This document shows, piece by piece, positions 1 to 7,651 of a DNA stretch of 18,090 bases. The DNA lies in contig JALDAH010000015.1 in NCBI GenBank assembly GCA_022729275.1, positions 1 to 18,090 on the forward strand, read 5' to 3'. Every line of letters starts with the position of its first letter. Position 1 is the stretch's first letter. Below the pieces are notes generated by a model. It was not told where the DNA came from. It saw only the letters and a list, made by a program, of their open reading frames with translations, and searched no databases. The DNA comes from Candidatus Nanoanaerosalina archaeon (lineage in GTDB: Archaea; Nanohalarchaeota; Nanosalinia; Nanosalinales; Nanoanaerosalinaceae). Both the position numbers and the translations under genes were made by a program.

Positions 1-1490
1 GGCGGAAATTTCTCCTCGAACCAGTTTATCTGAGGGGATTCAAACCCGTAAATCCTTGCATAAACCAAGCATTCGCCAAAGTTTTCCCTGAACCAGTCCA
101 TATCTTTCTTTTCATGAGGGATATCTGCCGGAACATTGTCAGAAACAACCCTTAAAGGCCTTGCATCAAAGGTTATGACACCGCATTCCGAGTGGTTCTC
201 CTCAATATTTTCCATTATGATAGATGAAGCTTTAGTCTGTTTCTCCTCGTAATAATTCAGTGATTCGAACACGCCTACACTTCCAAGAAAGACTAAAAAC
301 GTTATCGCTAAAACCTTGAATCTTTTTGATCCCGATATTTTTATGAAAAAATGTGATAAGAAAGGTATCAACAAAACGAACGTCATGTAGTAAAACTTGG
401 TCATAGGGTAGGCCTGTACCATCGGTTCGTACATCGTTATCAAAAAAGTGTAGAACGCTAGAGGCACCAACAGTATTTTGACATCTCTTTTATTTTTTAA
501 AGCTAGAAATATACCGACAAAAGAAGCCAAGGTAAAGGGTATATAGTATAAACTTTCAAGAGTTTTTTCTACTATCCCCAAAAAGTTTCCAGGGATATTT
601 GAAACTTCGAAAAAATAGGTCTCTCCACCTCCCTCCCTGAAACCGAAGGGTATGTTCTGCAAAAAAGAGACAATGGTTAAAAAACAAAATGTAAATCCGT
701 AGACAACATAGTTCTTCAAGTTATCAATGGAAAAACTTCTTTCAAACAAAAATAACAAAATAAAAACGGGTACAAATATCCAGTTGAAAGACCTGGTCAA
801 CACCAGACCGGCAAGAAGGATCGTGGAACCGAAACCCCAGTAAAACCCTCCTCTATCAACATATTTCTTGAAAACAGGTATCATCAGCGTCATCAAAAAA
901 ACTGAAAGGGTCTGTGTCTCGGTTGTATGGGAAAGGTGTATCCCCAGAGGCAAAGTGGCAACCAAAAAACCGGCTACTAGACCTGTCTTTTCATCAAAAA
1001 ATTTCTTGGTCATGAAAAAAACACTTAGAATTGTCAGGCTTCCTAACAAGATATTCAGTAGTCTACCCGCAAAAAGAGGATCCAAAAAACCTGTTAGAGG
1101 AGCTAATAAGTGTATATAAAGATAGTAAGGTTTGAAGAACAATGTGTCTTCTCTTAATGGTTGTTCCAAAGCGTATCTTCCACTGCTCCATACTTCCTCT
1201 GCGACTTCAACGTAAAAAAGCTCGTCTCCACCTCCAGCACCGAACTTTGCTGGAGAAAAAATCCTTACCATCAGACCTAATAAAAATATTATGGCAAGAA
1301 AAACAGCTATTTTTCTACTTACCCCGTTGAAACTTATCTTTTTAGTCTTCAATCCGTATAAAAACCATGCAAACAACAAAAATAACGAGAAAAAAGTCAA
1401 AAAAACTGTGAATCTCATTAAGAACTGTTCTGTGATAATTCCCGACATCATAAAAATGTTTTTCAATCTTAAAAATAAGTCACCTATCAT
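1..1490 (-). CDS. GT-C membrane glycosyltransferase (PMT/ArnT-like), C-terminus beyond window
   Basis: The minus strand is open without a stop from the ATG at 1490 to the left edge, 496 codons. The product is a polytopic membrane protein with TM segments near residues 27-46 and 60-76 and many more after them. The first outer loop carries GGGDELFY (Asp89, Glu90), placed like the acidic catalytic pair of the GT-C fold (PMT, ArnT, GT39/GT83), which moves a sugar from a polyprenyl-phosphate donor to a protein or lipid outside the membrane. The visible end is a soluble tail. The start is supported by GAGGT about six bases upstream; Met14 and Met15 are weaker alternatives. It is divergent from the 1549 gene. 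Two related proteins lie at 10223-11692 and 11776-13416. The acceptor cannot be told from sequence. Confidence 0.85.
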   Translation of the reverse strand, partial: MIGDLFLRLKNIFMMSGIITEQFLMRFTVFLTFFSLFLLFAWFLYGLKTKKISFNGVSRKIAVFLAIIFLLGLMVRIFSPAKFGAGGGDELFYVEVAEEVWSSGRYALEQPLREDTLFFKPYYLYIHLLAPLTGFLDPLFAGRLLNILLGSLTILSVFFMTKKFFDEKTGLVAGFLVATLPLGIHLSHTTETQTLSVFLMTLMIPVFKKYVDRGGFYWGFGSTILLAGLVLTRSFNWIFVPVFILLFLFERSFSIDNLKNYVVYGFTFCFLTIVSFLQNIPFGFREGGGETYFFEVSNIPGNFLGIVEKTLESLYYIPFTLASFVGIFLALKNKRDVKILLVPLAFYTFLITMYEPMVQAYPMTKFYYMTFVLLIPFLSHFFIKISGSKRFKVLAITFLVFLGSVGVFESLNYYEEKQTKASSIIMENIEENHSECGVITFDARPLRVVSDNVPADIPHEKKDMDWFRENFGECLVYARIYGFESPQINWFEEKFP

Positions 1491-1507
1491 TGCTAACCTC
1501 GCCACCA

Positions 1508-1524
1508 ATCTAAATATTTTTTAA
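1508..1524. promoter_or_regulatory. Shared AT-rich core of a divergent promoter
   Basis: The block CTAAATATTTTTTAAC lies 26-36 bases from the ATG at 1549 (plus) and about 20-33 bases from the ATG at 1490 (minus). It reads as a TATA-like element on either strand, so one AT block may serve both genes. This is inferred from position and composition only. Confidence 0.4.
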
Positions 1525-1548
1525 CGCCTCTCCACTAAATAATTTTAC

Positions 1549-1926
1549 ATGGAAAAAAAATATCTCATAGTTTTTGTAGTAATGATCCTGATGTTAGGTT
1601 CTATATCTCTTTACTTTCTATCAGATGATATGGATAAAGATTTGCAGACTGAGGATACCGAATTTCCTCAAAGGACTGTCGATACAGGAGAAGAACATGT
1701 TTTGACGTTTGATGGAGAAAGAGTTGACGCTGAAGAACTTGTTATGGATTCGGGAGGTAAAATAATATTCATAAACGAGGATCCCTCATCCCATTTTATA
1801 GAAATCACCAATGTAACCGGTAGAACAGTTATGCCTGAGTCAGAAACTATCCTTCACGTTGATGAAATAGGAGAACACACCCTATACATTTCAGATATAG
1901 ACAGCATAACTTTGATAGTAGAGTAA
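1549..1926 (+). CDS. Small membrane-anchored cupredoxin-like protein without a copper site
   Basis: A 125-residue protein with one N-terminal hydrophobic segment (about residues 5-24), an acidic linker, and a C-terminal beta-rich domain of about 75 residues. GKIIFINEDPSSHFIEI followed by GEHTLYISD matches the layout of cupredoxin strands (G..V.F.N.D...H, then a G-[ET]-[YH] strand). The usual C-x(n)-H-x(n)-M copper loop is missing and the protein has no Cys, so metal binding is doubtful. It should sit on the outer face of the membrane. It ends exactly where the opposite-strand gene 1927-2361 ends, and that gene encodes a domain with the same pattern, so the two are probably paralogues. Function unknown. 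Confidence 0.75.
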   Translation: MEKKYLIVFVVMILMLGSISLYFLSDDMDKDLQTEDTEFPQRTVDTGEEHVLTFDGERVDAEELVMDSGGKIIFINEDPSSHFIEITNVTGRTVMPESETILHVDEIGEHTLYISDIDSITLIVE

Positions 1927-2361
1927 TCAATAAACGATGTTTCCTTCCAACCTTATATTCTGTTCATCGTTCACCACGTTAAAATCGTATTCTCCTCTAC
2001 TCGCTATATACACTCTCAGTTTCTGATTCGTTCTCAGGTTCCAGGTACCCTCTCGAACAATTTCCACAGTATAGATATGTGGATCCCTGTTTACAAAGTA
2101 GACATATCCCTCATTGGAGAGTTCAAGTGATTGAATAGAAAGATCCTCTTCCATAATATCAATTGTGTACTCTTCTTCATCTCCACTTATCCTGATTCTG
2201 TCACCACCTATACCTACTGCACCACCTATGACTCCTCCTTCGATCATCTCAAGTTCTTCTTCACCGAAAAAAAACAGGAAAGAGCTTAAACCGATTATAA
2301 ATACTGCCAATAATATCAATAATAGCCTTCGATTATCAGAAAAAAATTTTTTAAAATACAA
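1927..2361 (-). CDS. Small membrane-anchored cupredoxin-like protein (paralogue of 1549-1926), TTG start
   Basis: A protein of about 144 residues with a basic N-terminus, one TM segment (about residues 13-32), then a beta-rich outer domain. GYVYFVNRDPHIYTVEI and GEYDFNVVNDE parallel the 1549 product, again with no Cys. I chose a TTG start at 2361: GAGGTGA lies seven bases before it, and it comes two bases after the TAG of the upstream gene 2364-3320, which suggests translational coupling. An ATG at 2415 would add 18 charged residues and overlap the upstream gene by 52 bases. It is the last gene of the minus-strand run and is tail to tail with 1549-1926. Function unknown. Confidence 0.72.
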   Translation of the reverse strand: MYFKKFFSDNRRLLLILLAVFIIGLSSFLFFFGEEELEMIEGGVIGGAVGIGGDRIRISGDEEEYTIDIMEEDLSIQSLELSNEGYVYFVNRDPHIYTVEIVREGTWNLRTNQKLRVYIASRGEYDFNVVNDEQNIRLEGNIVY

Positions 2362-2363
2362 GA

Positions 2364-3320
2364 CTAGTTCACCTCGATTCTTCCTCCTCTCATCCTTCTG
2401 ACGATTTTTCCACAACCTGACTCATCCAATAAGTTCCACTCTCCCTTGTATTCGTCTACACCTGCACCACAGTAATAGATACCTGTTTCAGTTGCTTCAT
2501 AACCACATTCATACCTTTCAATCAAGACATGATCTCCATAATCGTGTCTAACATCTTCTCCAGGTATTTTACAGTAATGTATCCTTCCATTACTCACCAA
2601 GAACTCAGGGTTGTTAGTGGAAGGACTCTCTGAAACCGCTTCTCCTCTAACACATGCTTCTTGACCCCCTGAATTACCCCAAGTAAACTTTTCATCAATT
2701 TCAGGGTGGTTTTCCATGCAGCAACCAAGATCACCCTCGTCTTCAAGGAACTCGGGCACCTCATCAGGATTGTAAGAACCTATCCATTCCTCTCCACGAC
2801 ATTCCGTGCACCAGTTACTGGTGTGGAAATCAACATAATAAATATTATCGTTCCATTCGCTCTCCACCAACATATAATCCCCGTCATCCATCTCAAGATC
2901 AGCTCTCATTTTAGCATCGTGGTATCCTTCCATATCACAGTGCTCATATTCAACACCAGTCCAGCTGCTCTCATAAACCATGTCCTCACCATCAACATCA
3001 TCGTAGTCAGGATCTTCCTCAGGAGGTTCCTGAGGCATTTCATCATAGAACTCCACGCAGTCATCCTCATCATAATCGGTTCCTCTATCAAGATGTATCC
3101 AGTCATATATACCTCCATCAGGATTTCTAACAGATATCTCAACTGAATCAACATCACAGAAATCCTCACTGTCATAATCGTATCCGTCCTGATCAGGAAC
3201 TTCTCCCACGTAATCATCCAAATCAGTATGTGAGGGATCATCGTAACCGGCAAGAGCAGTGACAAGAAATACCAAAAACACCAGGGAAAAGACTACCCAA
3301 AATTTATGGTTTCTATCCAT
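2364..3320 (-). CDS. Secreted acidic Cys-rich protein, unknown function
   Basis: A 318-residue protein with a clear signal peptide (hydrophobic residues 7-23, likely cleavage after TALA at residue 24). The mature part is very rich in Asp, Glu, Tyr and Trp and has 12 Cys, in contexts such as NWCTEC, GCCMENHPE and YYCGAG. The even Cys count and export suggest disulphides or metal sites. No domain is recognised with confidence. It has its own TATA-like element (3341-3356) and is followed two bases later by 1927-2361. DDPSH just after the cleavage site recurs at the C-terminus of the 3722-4144 product; this may be chance. The acidity fits a surface-exposed or salt-adapted protein but does not prove it. 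Confidence 0.78.
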   Translation of the reverse strand: MDRNHKFWVVFSLVFLVFLVTALAGYDDPSHTDLDDYVGEVPDQDGYDYDSEDFCDVDSVEISVRNPDGGIYDWIHLDRGTDYDEDDCVEFYDEMPQEPPEEDPDYDDVDGEDMVYESSWTGVEYEHCDMEGYHDAKMRADLEMDDGDYMLVESEWNDNIYYVDFHTSNWCTECRGEEWIGSYNPDEVPEFLEDEGDLGCCMENHPEIDEKFTWGNSGGQEACVRGEAVSESPSTNNPEFLVSNGRIHYCKIPGEDVRHDYGDHVLIERYECGYEATETGIYYCGAGVDEYKGEWNLLDESGCGKIVRRMRGGRIEVN

Positions 3321-3340
3321 ACCTAATAAAAGATTTATCG

Positions 3341-3356
3341 CTCTTTATTTAAATTA
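3341..3356 (-). promoter_or_regulatory. TATA-like promoter of 2364-3320
   Basis: On the minus strand TAATTTAAATAAAGAG is centred about 28 bases before the ATG at 3320, the spacing expected for a leaderless archaeal transcript. It lies in the only sizeable gap (55 bases) between 3376-3717 and 2364-3320, so these two genes can be expressed apart from the upstream operon. Confidence 0.5.
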
Positions 3357-3375
3357 CTTACAGATTAACAATCAT

Positions 3376-3717
3376 CTAACCAAGGTTTTCTTGAATCAGA
3401 CCTACGCACCGTGATTCCAGCTCCGGGTCTACTATCTCACCACAAAGCTCTTTTTCTCCTTTTATTCTTGCCCGGCACAGCACCTCAAAATCTTCAAATC
3501 CCTCCTCTATATATCCGCACATCCCTATATCATCCTGGTTACCAGCAACTGTCACCACACATTTCTGCTGTTCAACCCTGTCGTCAATTTCTTCGAAACA
3601 CCTTTCAGGGTCTTCAACTAGTCCGGGATAAAAACCTTCATCTCTCTCATAAACTGTTAAAAATATAATTGAAACAACAATCAAAGAAATTATAACAACC
3701 AGTTTGGTTCTATCCAT
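3376..3717 (-). CDS. Membrane-anchored six-Cys repeat protein
   Basis: A 113-residue bitopic protein with a TM segment at about residues 6-22 and an outer domain with exactly six Cys (40, 53, 67, 81, 92, 104) spaced 10-13 residues apart. Residues between them look helical and acidic (LCGEIVDPELESRC is typical), suggesting disulphide-linked helical hairpins. The same Cys rhythm occurs in the 15448-15822 product, also next to a radical SAM gene. The ATG at 3717 follows the stop of 3722-4144 by four bases, with GGTGGA upstream, so it is in one operon with the rSAM gene 4148-5077. It could be a substrate of that enzyme or an independent surface protein; the sequence does not decide. Confidence 0.75.
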   Translation of the reverse strand: MDRTKLVVIISLIVVSIIFLTVYERDEGFYPGLVEDPERCFEEIDDRVEQQKCVVTVAGNQDDIGMCGYIEEGFEDFEVLCRARIKGEKELCGEIVDPELESRCVGLIQENLG

Positions 3718-3721
3718 GGTC

Positions 3722-4144
3722 TCAATCCACCATTATCTGGTGCGAGGGATCATCCATAGGTCTTGTAAAACAACTGTCACCACAGCACCATTCAACCTCC
3801 ATACCTTTTTTTTCCTGTCCATCACATTCACCTGTTCTCAGAACCCTTGTTTCGTTGGAGGGTAGCTTGGATTCCACATCGTAAACGTTTTCCCCCCGTT
3901 GTGTCGGAACATAAACCGTAACAGAATCTACGTCCCGAGGATTGGGGTTGTAGAAACCTGTCACTATCTCTCCTTCCCTGCATTCAGAAGGACCATACAT
4001 TATCTCGCAGCCCTCAACAACCTCGACACCGTCACCAGAGAGATGAACAAAGACTAAAACTACGAATATAACCAGAAAAATAATAAAAAACCTTTTGTTC
4101 TTCAGATTCTCCAAAAAATCGTTTTCAAACTCGACCTTTACCAT
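3722..4144 (-). CDS. Membrane-anchored Cys-containing protein next to rSAM gene
   Basis: A 140-residue protein with a charged N-terminus beginning MVKVEFENDF, a strong TM segment at about residues 19-35, and an outer domain with Cys46, 55, 107, 120, 121 and 125. The middle (about residues 57-105) looks like a small beta-sandwich (GEIVTGFYNPNPRDV, then SNETRVL), and the end has the cluster EWCCGDSC. The start lies three bases after the stop of the rSAM gene 4148-5077, with GAGGG inside that gene's end, so the two are probably coupled. Its first residues (KVEFE before a TM) resemble KIEFE before the TM of the 15448 product, which also neighbours an rSAM gene. Function unknown. Confidence 0.75.
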   Translation of the reverse strand: MVKVEFENDFLENLKNKRFFIIFLVIFVVLVFVHLSGDGVEVVEGCEIMYGPSECREGEIVTGFYNPNPRDVDSVTVYVPTQRGENVYDVESKLPSNETRVLRTGECDGQEKKGMEVEWCCGDSCFTRPMDDPSHQIMVD

Positions 4145-4147
4145 ATA

Positions 4148-5077
4148 TCATCCCTCGACCGGTTCAAGTTCATCTAGACCTCTTTTTTTAGCGTACTCCC
4201 TCCATACACCTTCACATACATCATCATGAATACATCTTCTGCATCTATCAGCTTTGACCTTTCCGGATTCCTCCCTGGACTTTTCCACCTCCAAGTTCTC
4301 GAACTCCGGTCCAATGTGTTGCTCCCTGAAGCTGTTATCCCTTGAAATAGTTTCGCTGACATATTCTTCCACACCTTTCATATAGCAGTAAGGAACATAC
4401 CTCCCAACAATGTGGTCATAACCCTGGTCTTCCGCCGCTCCAATTGCTTTTTTCAAAGGTTCATTTATATCCTTCAACATTGGAACGATTTTATCGAAGT
4501 TTTTCCATGCACCTCCCCTAGGATGTGGGAATATAAACTCTATAGCATCTATGCCTCTTTCCGTGAAACTGTTACCTGTTACAGGAATTTTGTGTAACGT
4601 ATCAAGGTTTTTAGTGTTTATCACGGTATTATAACATACGTATATCTCGGGTTTGATAGACAAAACGTTTTCAACACCTTTTTTCATTAGCTGAAAACCT
4701 CTAGCATCCCTCACCAGATAATTGTGTATCTCAGGCCTATGTCCGTGTAAAGAAAAGATAATGTGGTTCAAACCTGAATTCAAGAGCTTCTTTGAATAAT
4801 CCCTATAAGAAAGCATCTTCCCATTTGTGGTTATAGCAATCTCCTCAAAACCTGTCTCCTTGGCGTAACTGATCAGTTCAACAAGGTCTTTTCTAATGGT
4901 TGGTTCGCCACCTAAAAAATCTAGATAAGTAGAACCTCTCTCAAAACCTCTTTTAATCTCTTTTTTTGCCTTTTCAGTGGACATGGGTCTGAAGCTGTCC
5001 TTCTTGTCATCGCAGTAGCAAAACCTACAGTTGTTGTTGCACCGGTATCCCAGAAGCAAAGATGTCTTCGTTACCAT
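4148..5077 (-). CDS. Radical SAM enzyme with C-terminal auxiliary-cluster motif
   Basis: A 309-residue radical SAM protein. YRCNNNCRFC (Cys13, 17, 20) is the CxxxCxxC site for the SAM-bound 4Fe-4S cluster, and LGGEPT is the SAM-binding GGE. The C-terminus has PYC (Cys231) and then CRRCIHDDVC (Cys279, 282, 288) followed by GVWREY, probably ligands of a second Fe-S cluster as in SPASM/twitch maturases. The same ending is found in 15846-16724 and 16733-17584, but the gap between PxC and CxxC is 47 residues here against 25 there. I chose ATG 5077 over the TTG at 5098 because a TATA-like box lies 30 bases upstream of the ATG. Likely a peptide or protein maturase; the adjacent Cys-containing products are candidate substrates. 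Confidence 0.85.
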   Translation of the reverse strand: MVTKTSLLLGYRCNNNCRFCYCDDKKDSFRPMSTEKAKKEIKRGFERGSTYLDFLGGEPTIRKDLVELISYAKETGFEEIAITTNGKMLSYRDYSKKLLNSGLNHIIFSLHGHRPEIHNYLVRDARGFQLMKKGVENVLSIKPEIYVCYNTVINTKNLDTLHKIPVTGNSFTERGIDAIEFIFPHPRGGAWKNFDKIVPMLKDINEPLKKAIGAAEDQGYDHIVGRYVPYCYMKGVEEYVSETISRDNSFREQHIGPEFENLEVEKSREESGKVKADRCRRCIHDDVCEGVWREYAKKRGLDELEPVEG

Positions 5078-5100
5078 TAAAACAAAACCTGTCTTCAAAA

Positions 5101-5114
5101 CTCTTTATATCTTT
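5101..5114 (-). promoter_or_regulatory. TATA-like promoter of 4148-5077
   Basis: AAAGATATAAAGAG on the minus strand is centred about 30 bases before the ATG at 5077, between two rSAM genes. Its ATAAAGAG core is shared with the promoter at 3341-3356. It could give the 4148-3376 operon its own transcript and supports the ATG at 5077. Confidence 0.5.
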
Positions 5115-5120
5115 TCAAGG

Positions 5121-6158
5121 TCATGAGAAAAAACTCTTGATGTAATCCTTCATCGCGGAAGGAAAGTTGCTCATGATCTTCTGGTTGGCCTCACATGGCA
5201 ACCAACAACCCTGACATGTCTCAAGAACTTCCTGTTTGTCCGTCCTGTCCACTATCTTTTTTAGAGAGTAACCATCGTTTTTCAGGTCACCTATCTTCCT
5301 GGAATTAATGGTGCAAGGGTATATCCCTCCTCGTGAACCCACAAAAATCGAGGATGTAAGGGCCTCACATCTCAAACTGTTTTCTAAAAGCTCTTCCGAT
5401 GAAAGTTTTAGAAAAATGTTGTTAACAAGTTCCATGGAACTTGTCGGTACCTTGCTCATCTTTTCAACCACTCCATCAATATCTCCAACTTCTCTGTCGG
5501 TTCCTTGGTTACCGTAGTAATGTTTGGAGGTGTGAAAAAAAGTGACCACGAAATCGTCTTTATTTATATCTCTATCTGAAACCGAATCCAACATCTGTTC
5601 AAAACATCCCCTGTTTTTGTCCGAAAGTGTGAATTCAAGAAAGATCTTGAGATTATCTGTTGCATTTTCAATTTCTCTAAGTTTTTCAAAGGTTGACAGA
5701 GCCTTCTTCCATGAACCCTCAACATTGTTTATTGATTCATGTATCTCTTTTGGACCGTTCAGGCTAACAGTGATGATGATATTAGGAATCTCCTCCTTCA
5801 GGATATCCTTTACTTTATCGACAGTATCCTTAGTGTTTATACCATTTGTAGGTATATTTATGATATATGGAGAAGCTTTTTCGTTAATCACGCGAACTAT
5901 ATCAGCTATGTCATCCCTCAGAAATGGTTCGCCGCCTGTAAGACTTACCCATCTTATGAAACTGTTCTCCTCGAAAAACCTGGAGATATCTTCCATTGAA
6001 ATATCCTTGTTTTCCTTCTTCCATATATTGCAAGTAAGGCACTGCGCATTACATCTATCGGTAAGGGCCACATTAACCTTGTAAGGTTTTTTTCTGATGC
6101 CTGCATTACCTTTCAAAAGGTCGAGTATAAATCCCCTTGCCTTCCACGGATTTACCAT
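5121..6158 (-). CDS. Radical SAM/SPASM-like enzyme
   Basis: A 345-residue protein. TDRCNAQCLTCNIWK carries the CxxxCxxC site (Cys36, 40, 43) and LTGGEPFLR the SAM-binding motif. Further motifs such as NIPTNGINTK and ITVSLNGP fit the partial TIM barrel. The C-terminal third has Cys264, Cys282 (GGIYPC), and CQGCWLPC (Cys315, 318, 322), a SPASM-like set of auxiliary-cluster ligands. The CNIWK signature occurs in a broad MoaA/SPASM-like group acting on peptides, cofactors or lipids, so the substrate is not predicted. It is first in the minus-strand run, 43 bases before the next rSAM start, and divergent from 6226-7650 across 67 bases. Confidence 0.85.
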   Translation of the reverse strand: MVNPWKARGFILDLLKGNAGIRKKPYKVNVALTDRCNAQCLTCNIWKKENKDISMEDISRFFEENSFIRWVSLTGGEPFLRDDIADIVRVINEKASPYIINIPTNGINTKDTVDKVKDILKEEIPNIIITVSLNGPKEIHESINNVEGSWKKALSTFEKLREIENATDNLKIFLEFTLSDKNRGCFEQMLDSVSDRDINKDDFVVTFFHTSKHYYGNQGTDREVGDIDGVVEKMSKVPTSSMELVNNIFLKLSSEELLENSLRCEALTSSIFVGSRGGIYPCTINSRKIGDLKNDGYSLKKIVDRTDKQEVLETCQGCWLPCEANQKIMSNFPSAMKDYIKSFFS

Positions 6159-6184
6159 TATATTTACCTATTTCTTTCTTGTTG

Positions 6185-6200
6185 CCAAAAATGTAAATAA
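6185..6200 (+). promoter_or_regulatory. BRE/TATA-like promoter of 6226-7650
   Basis: CAAAAATGTAAATAAG is centred about 30 bases before the ATG at 6226 and has an A-rich BRE-like left part. This spacing supports 6226 as the start and a short or absent leader. Confidence 0.5.
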
Positions 6201-6225
6201 GTTTTTTCATAAACAAAAAACAAAC

Positions 6226-7650
6226 ATGGCCGAACTCAAAGTTCTACTGGTAATCCCACCGTACGAATTCAACGATATATACCCTGATTACCAAGTATCT
6301 CTGCCTTTTCTAGATAACATCAAACTTGTTCCAGGAGCGACACAGCCACTGGGGTTGGCATACATCATCTCCTCACTTAAAAAAAGTGGTTTCACAGTAG
6401 AATTCATAGACGGAGTGTTCGAAACAGAGGAATCGATGGTTGAAAAAATCGGAAAATTCGATCCTGATGTCCTTGGTATACAGACAACATCCCCTATATG
6501 GGAGAAAGCTCTTTCACTTGCTGAAAAGATAAAACAGTTAAAAGAAGATATCATTATAGGAGTTGGTGGTTCGCACGTCAACACAGTTGGAGGTTCATGT
6601 ATAGAGGATTCTAATGATCTTGACTTCGCGGTCCAGGGAGATGGAGATCTGATACTGAAAGAGCTCTGTGAAGAGATAGAGAAAGGTAAAAACTGTTTTG
6701 AAACCAGTGGGGTTGTTTGGAAGGATGTTAACAACGAAATTATTGAAAACAAACCTCTTCCAAGGACTATCGAAAACCTGGACGAAGTACCGTTTCCCGA
6801 CCATGAGATAATAGACATAGAGGACTACTGTCCCTCGATAGGGTTCTACAGAGATCTTCCATCTGCAAATCTTGTGACCTCCAGGGGCTGTCTCAACGCC
6901 TGCGAATTCTGCCACGCTAGAAAGTTTCACCACAGGCAGAGAAGTGTGGAGAACGTGATACAAGAGATGAAGGAATTGAAAAATTTAGGGGTGAAAGATA
7001 TAATCATCTACGACCAGGATTTCGGCGCCAAACCAGATTTTGCTTTTAGGCTCTGCGAAAAAATAATAGAGAATAAACTCGATTTCTACATCGGCGCCAA
7101 CATGAGAATAGACTCATTCGATGAAGAACTGTTGAAGAAGATGAAAAAGGCTGGTTTTTGGAGGGTTTTCTACGGCCTCGAGAGCGGTGTACAGAAAAAC
7201 CTCGACAGGGTTTTCAAGAACATAAAAATAGAAAAATCGAGGGAAGTCGTTGAGAACACTGACGAAATAGGTCTACAGGTATTCGGCTCGTTCATGTTCG
7301 GAATCCCTGAAGAAACCTATCAGGAAGGTATAAAAACCATAGAATTTGCTAAAAGTCTTCCTCTTAGTTTCGCCAAGTTCACAGCTTTCAGTCCCTGGCC
7401 GGGTTCGGAAATATGGAACAACCCTGAAAAATACGGCAGCCTAGACAGGTCCTATAAATCCATGAGTATGAACAAGGTTAACTTCGTTCCCAATACAATG
7501 GAGAAAGGAGATATCGACAAACTTCTAAAAAAAGGTTTCAGAGAATTCTACTTGAGACCCAACTACATAGCAAAGAGAGTGAAAAACATAAGAACATGGG
7601 AGGATTTCAAGCAAAATTTCAGAGGTCTAGCATCATTCATAAGAGCCTGA
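6226..7650 (+). CDS. B12-binding domain radical SAM enzyme
   Basis: A 474-residue class B-type rSAM protein. Residues 1-150 form a cobalamin-binding Rossmann-like domain beginning KVLLVIPPYEFN, with GLAYIISSLKKSGF and IIIGVGGSHVN. FPDHEII marks the linker. TSRGCLNACEFC (Cys222, 226, 229) is the rSAM cluster site. The C-terminal EFYLRPNY recurs in the second B12-rSAM at 8726-10156 (EFYLRPKY). The family includes C-methylases and ring or lipid-modifying enzymes such as HpnP, HpnJ and BchE; the substrate here is unknown. An in-frame start at 6097 would add 43 residues over the promoter and the opposite-strand gene, so it was rejected. It is convergent with the glycosyltransferase gene, whose stop is one base away. 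Confidence 0.88.
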   Translation: MAELKVLLVIPPYEFNDIYPDYQVSLPFLDNIKLVPGATQPLGLAYIISSLKKSGFTVEFIDGVFETEESMVEKIGKFDPDVLGIQTTSPIWEKALSLAEKIKQLKEDIIIGVGGSHVNTVGGSCIEDSNDLDFAVQGDGDLILKELCEEIEKGKNCFETSGVVWKDVNNEIIENKPLPRTIENLDEVPFPDHEIIDIEDYCPSIGFYRDLPSANLVTSRGCLNACEFCHARKFHHRQRSVENVIQEMKELKNLGVKDIIIYDQDFGAKPDFAFRLCEKIIENKLDFYIGANMRIDSFDEELLKKMKKAGFWRVFYGLESGVQKNLDRVFKNIKIEKSREVVENTDEIGLQVFGSFMFGIPEETYQEGIKTIEFAKSLPLSFAKFTAFSPWPGSEIWNNPEKYGSLDRSYKSMSMNKVNFVPNTMEKGDIDKLLKKGFREFYLRPNYIAKRVKNIRTWEDFKQNFRGLASFIRA

Positions 7651-7651
7651 A

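Noticed and set aside
868..1524. Several plus-strand open frames of 60-85 codons
   Set aside because: They lie opposite a continuous minus-strand glycosyltransferase frame that runs from 1490 off the left edge and has clear membrane-protein features.
2706..3265. Open frames on both strands overlapping 2364-3320
   Set aside because: They have no signal peptide, ribosome site or recognisable domain, whereas the 2364-3320 frame has a signal peptide, a promoter and an even Cys count.
3220..3760. Shared DDPSH pentapeptide in the 2364-3320 and 3722-4144 products as a recognition tag
   Set aside because: It is short, at opposite ends of the two proteins, and could be chance in Asp-rich sequences.
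5078..5098. TTG start at 5098 for the rSAM 4148-5077
   Set aside because: It lies only a few bases from the TATA-like box at 5101-5114, whose expected transcription start is near 5083, after the TTG.
6097..6225. Upstream 43-codon extension of the B12-rSAM gene at 6226
   Set aside because: It overlaps the opposite rSAM gene and the TATA-like element; the conserved domain starts right at the ATG at 6226.
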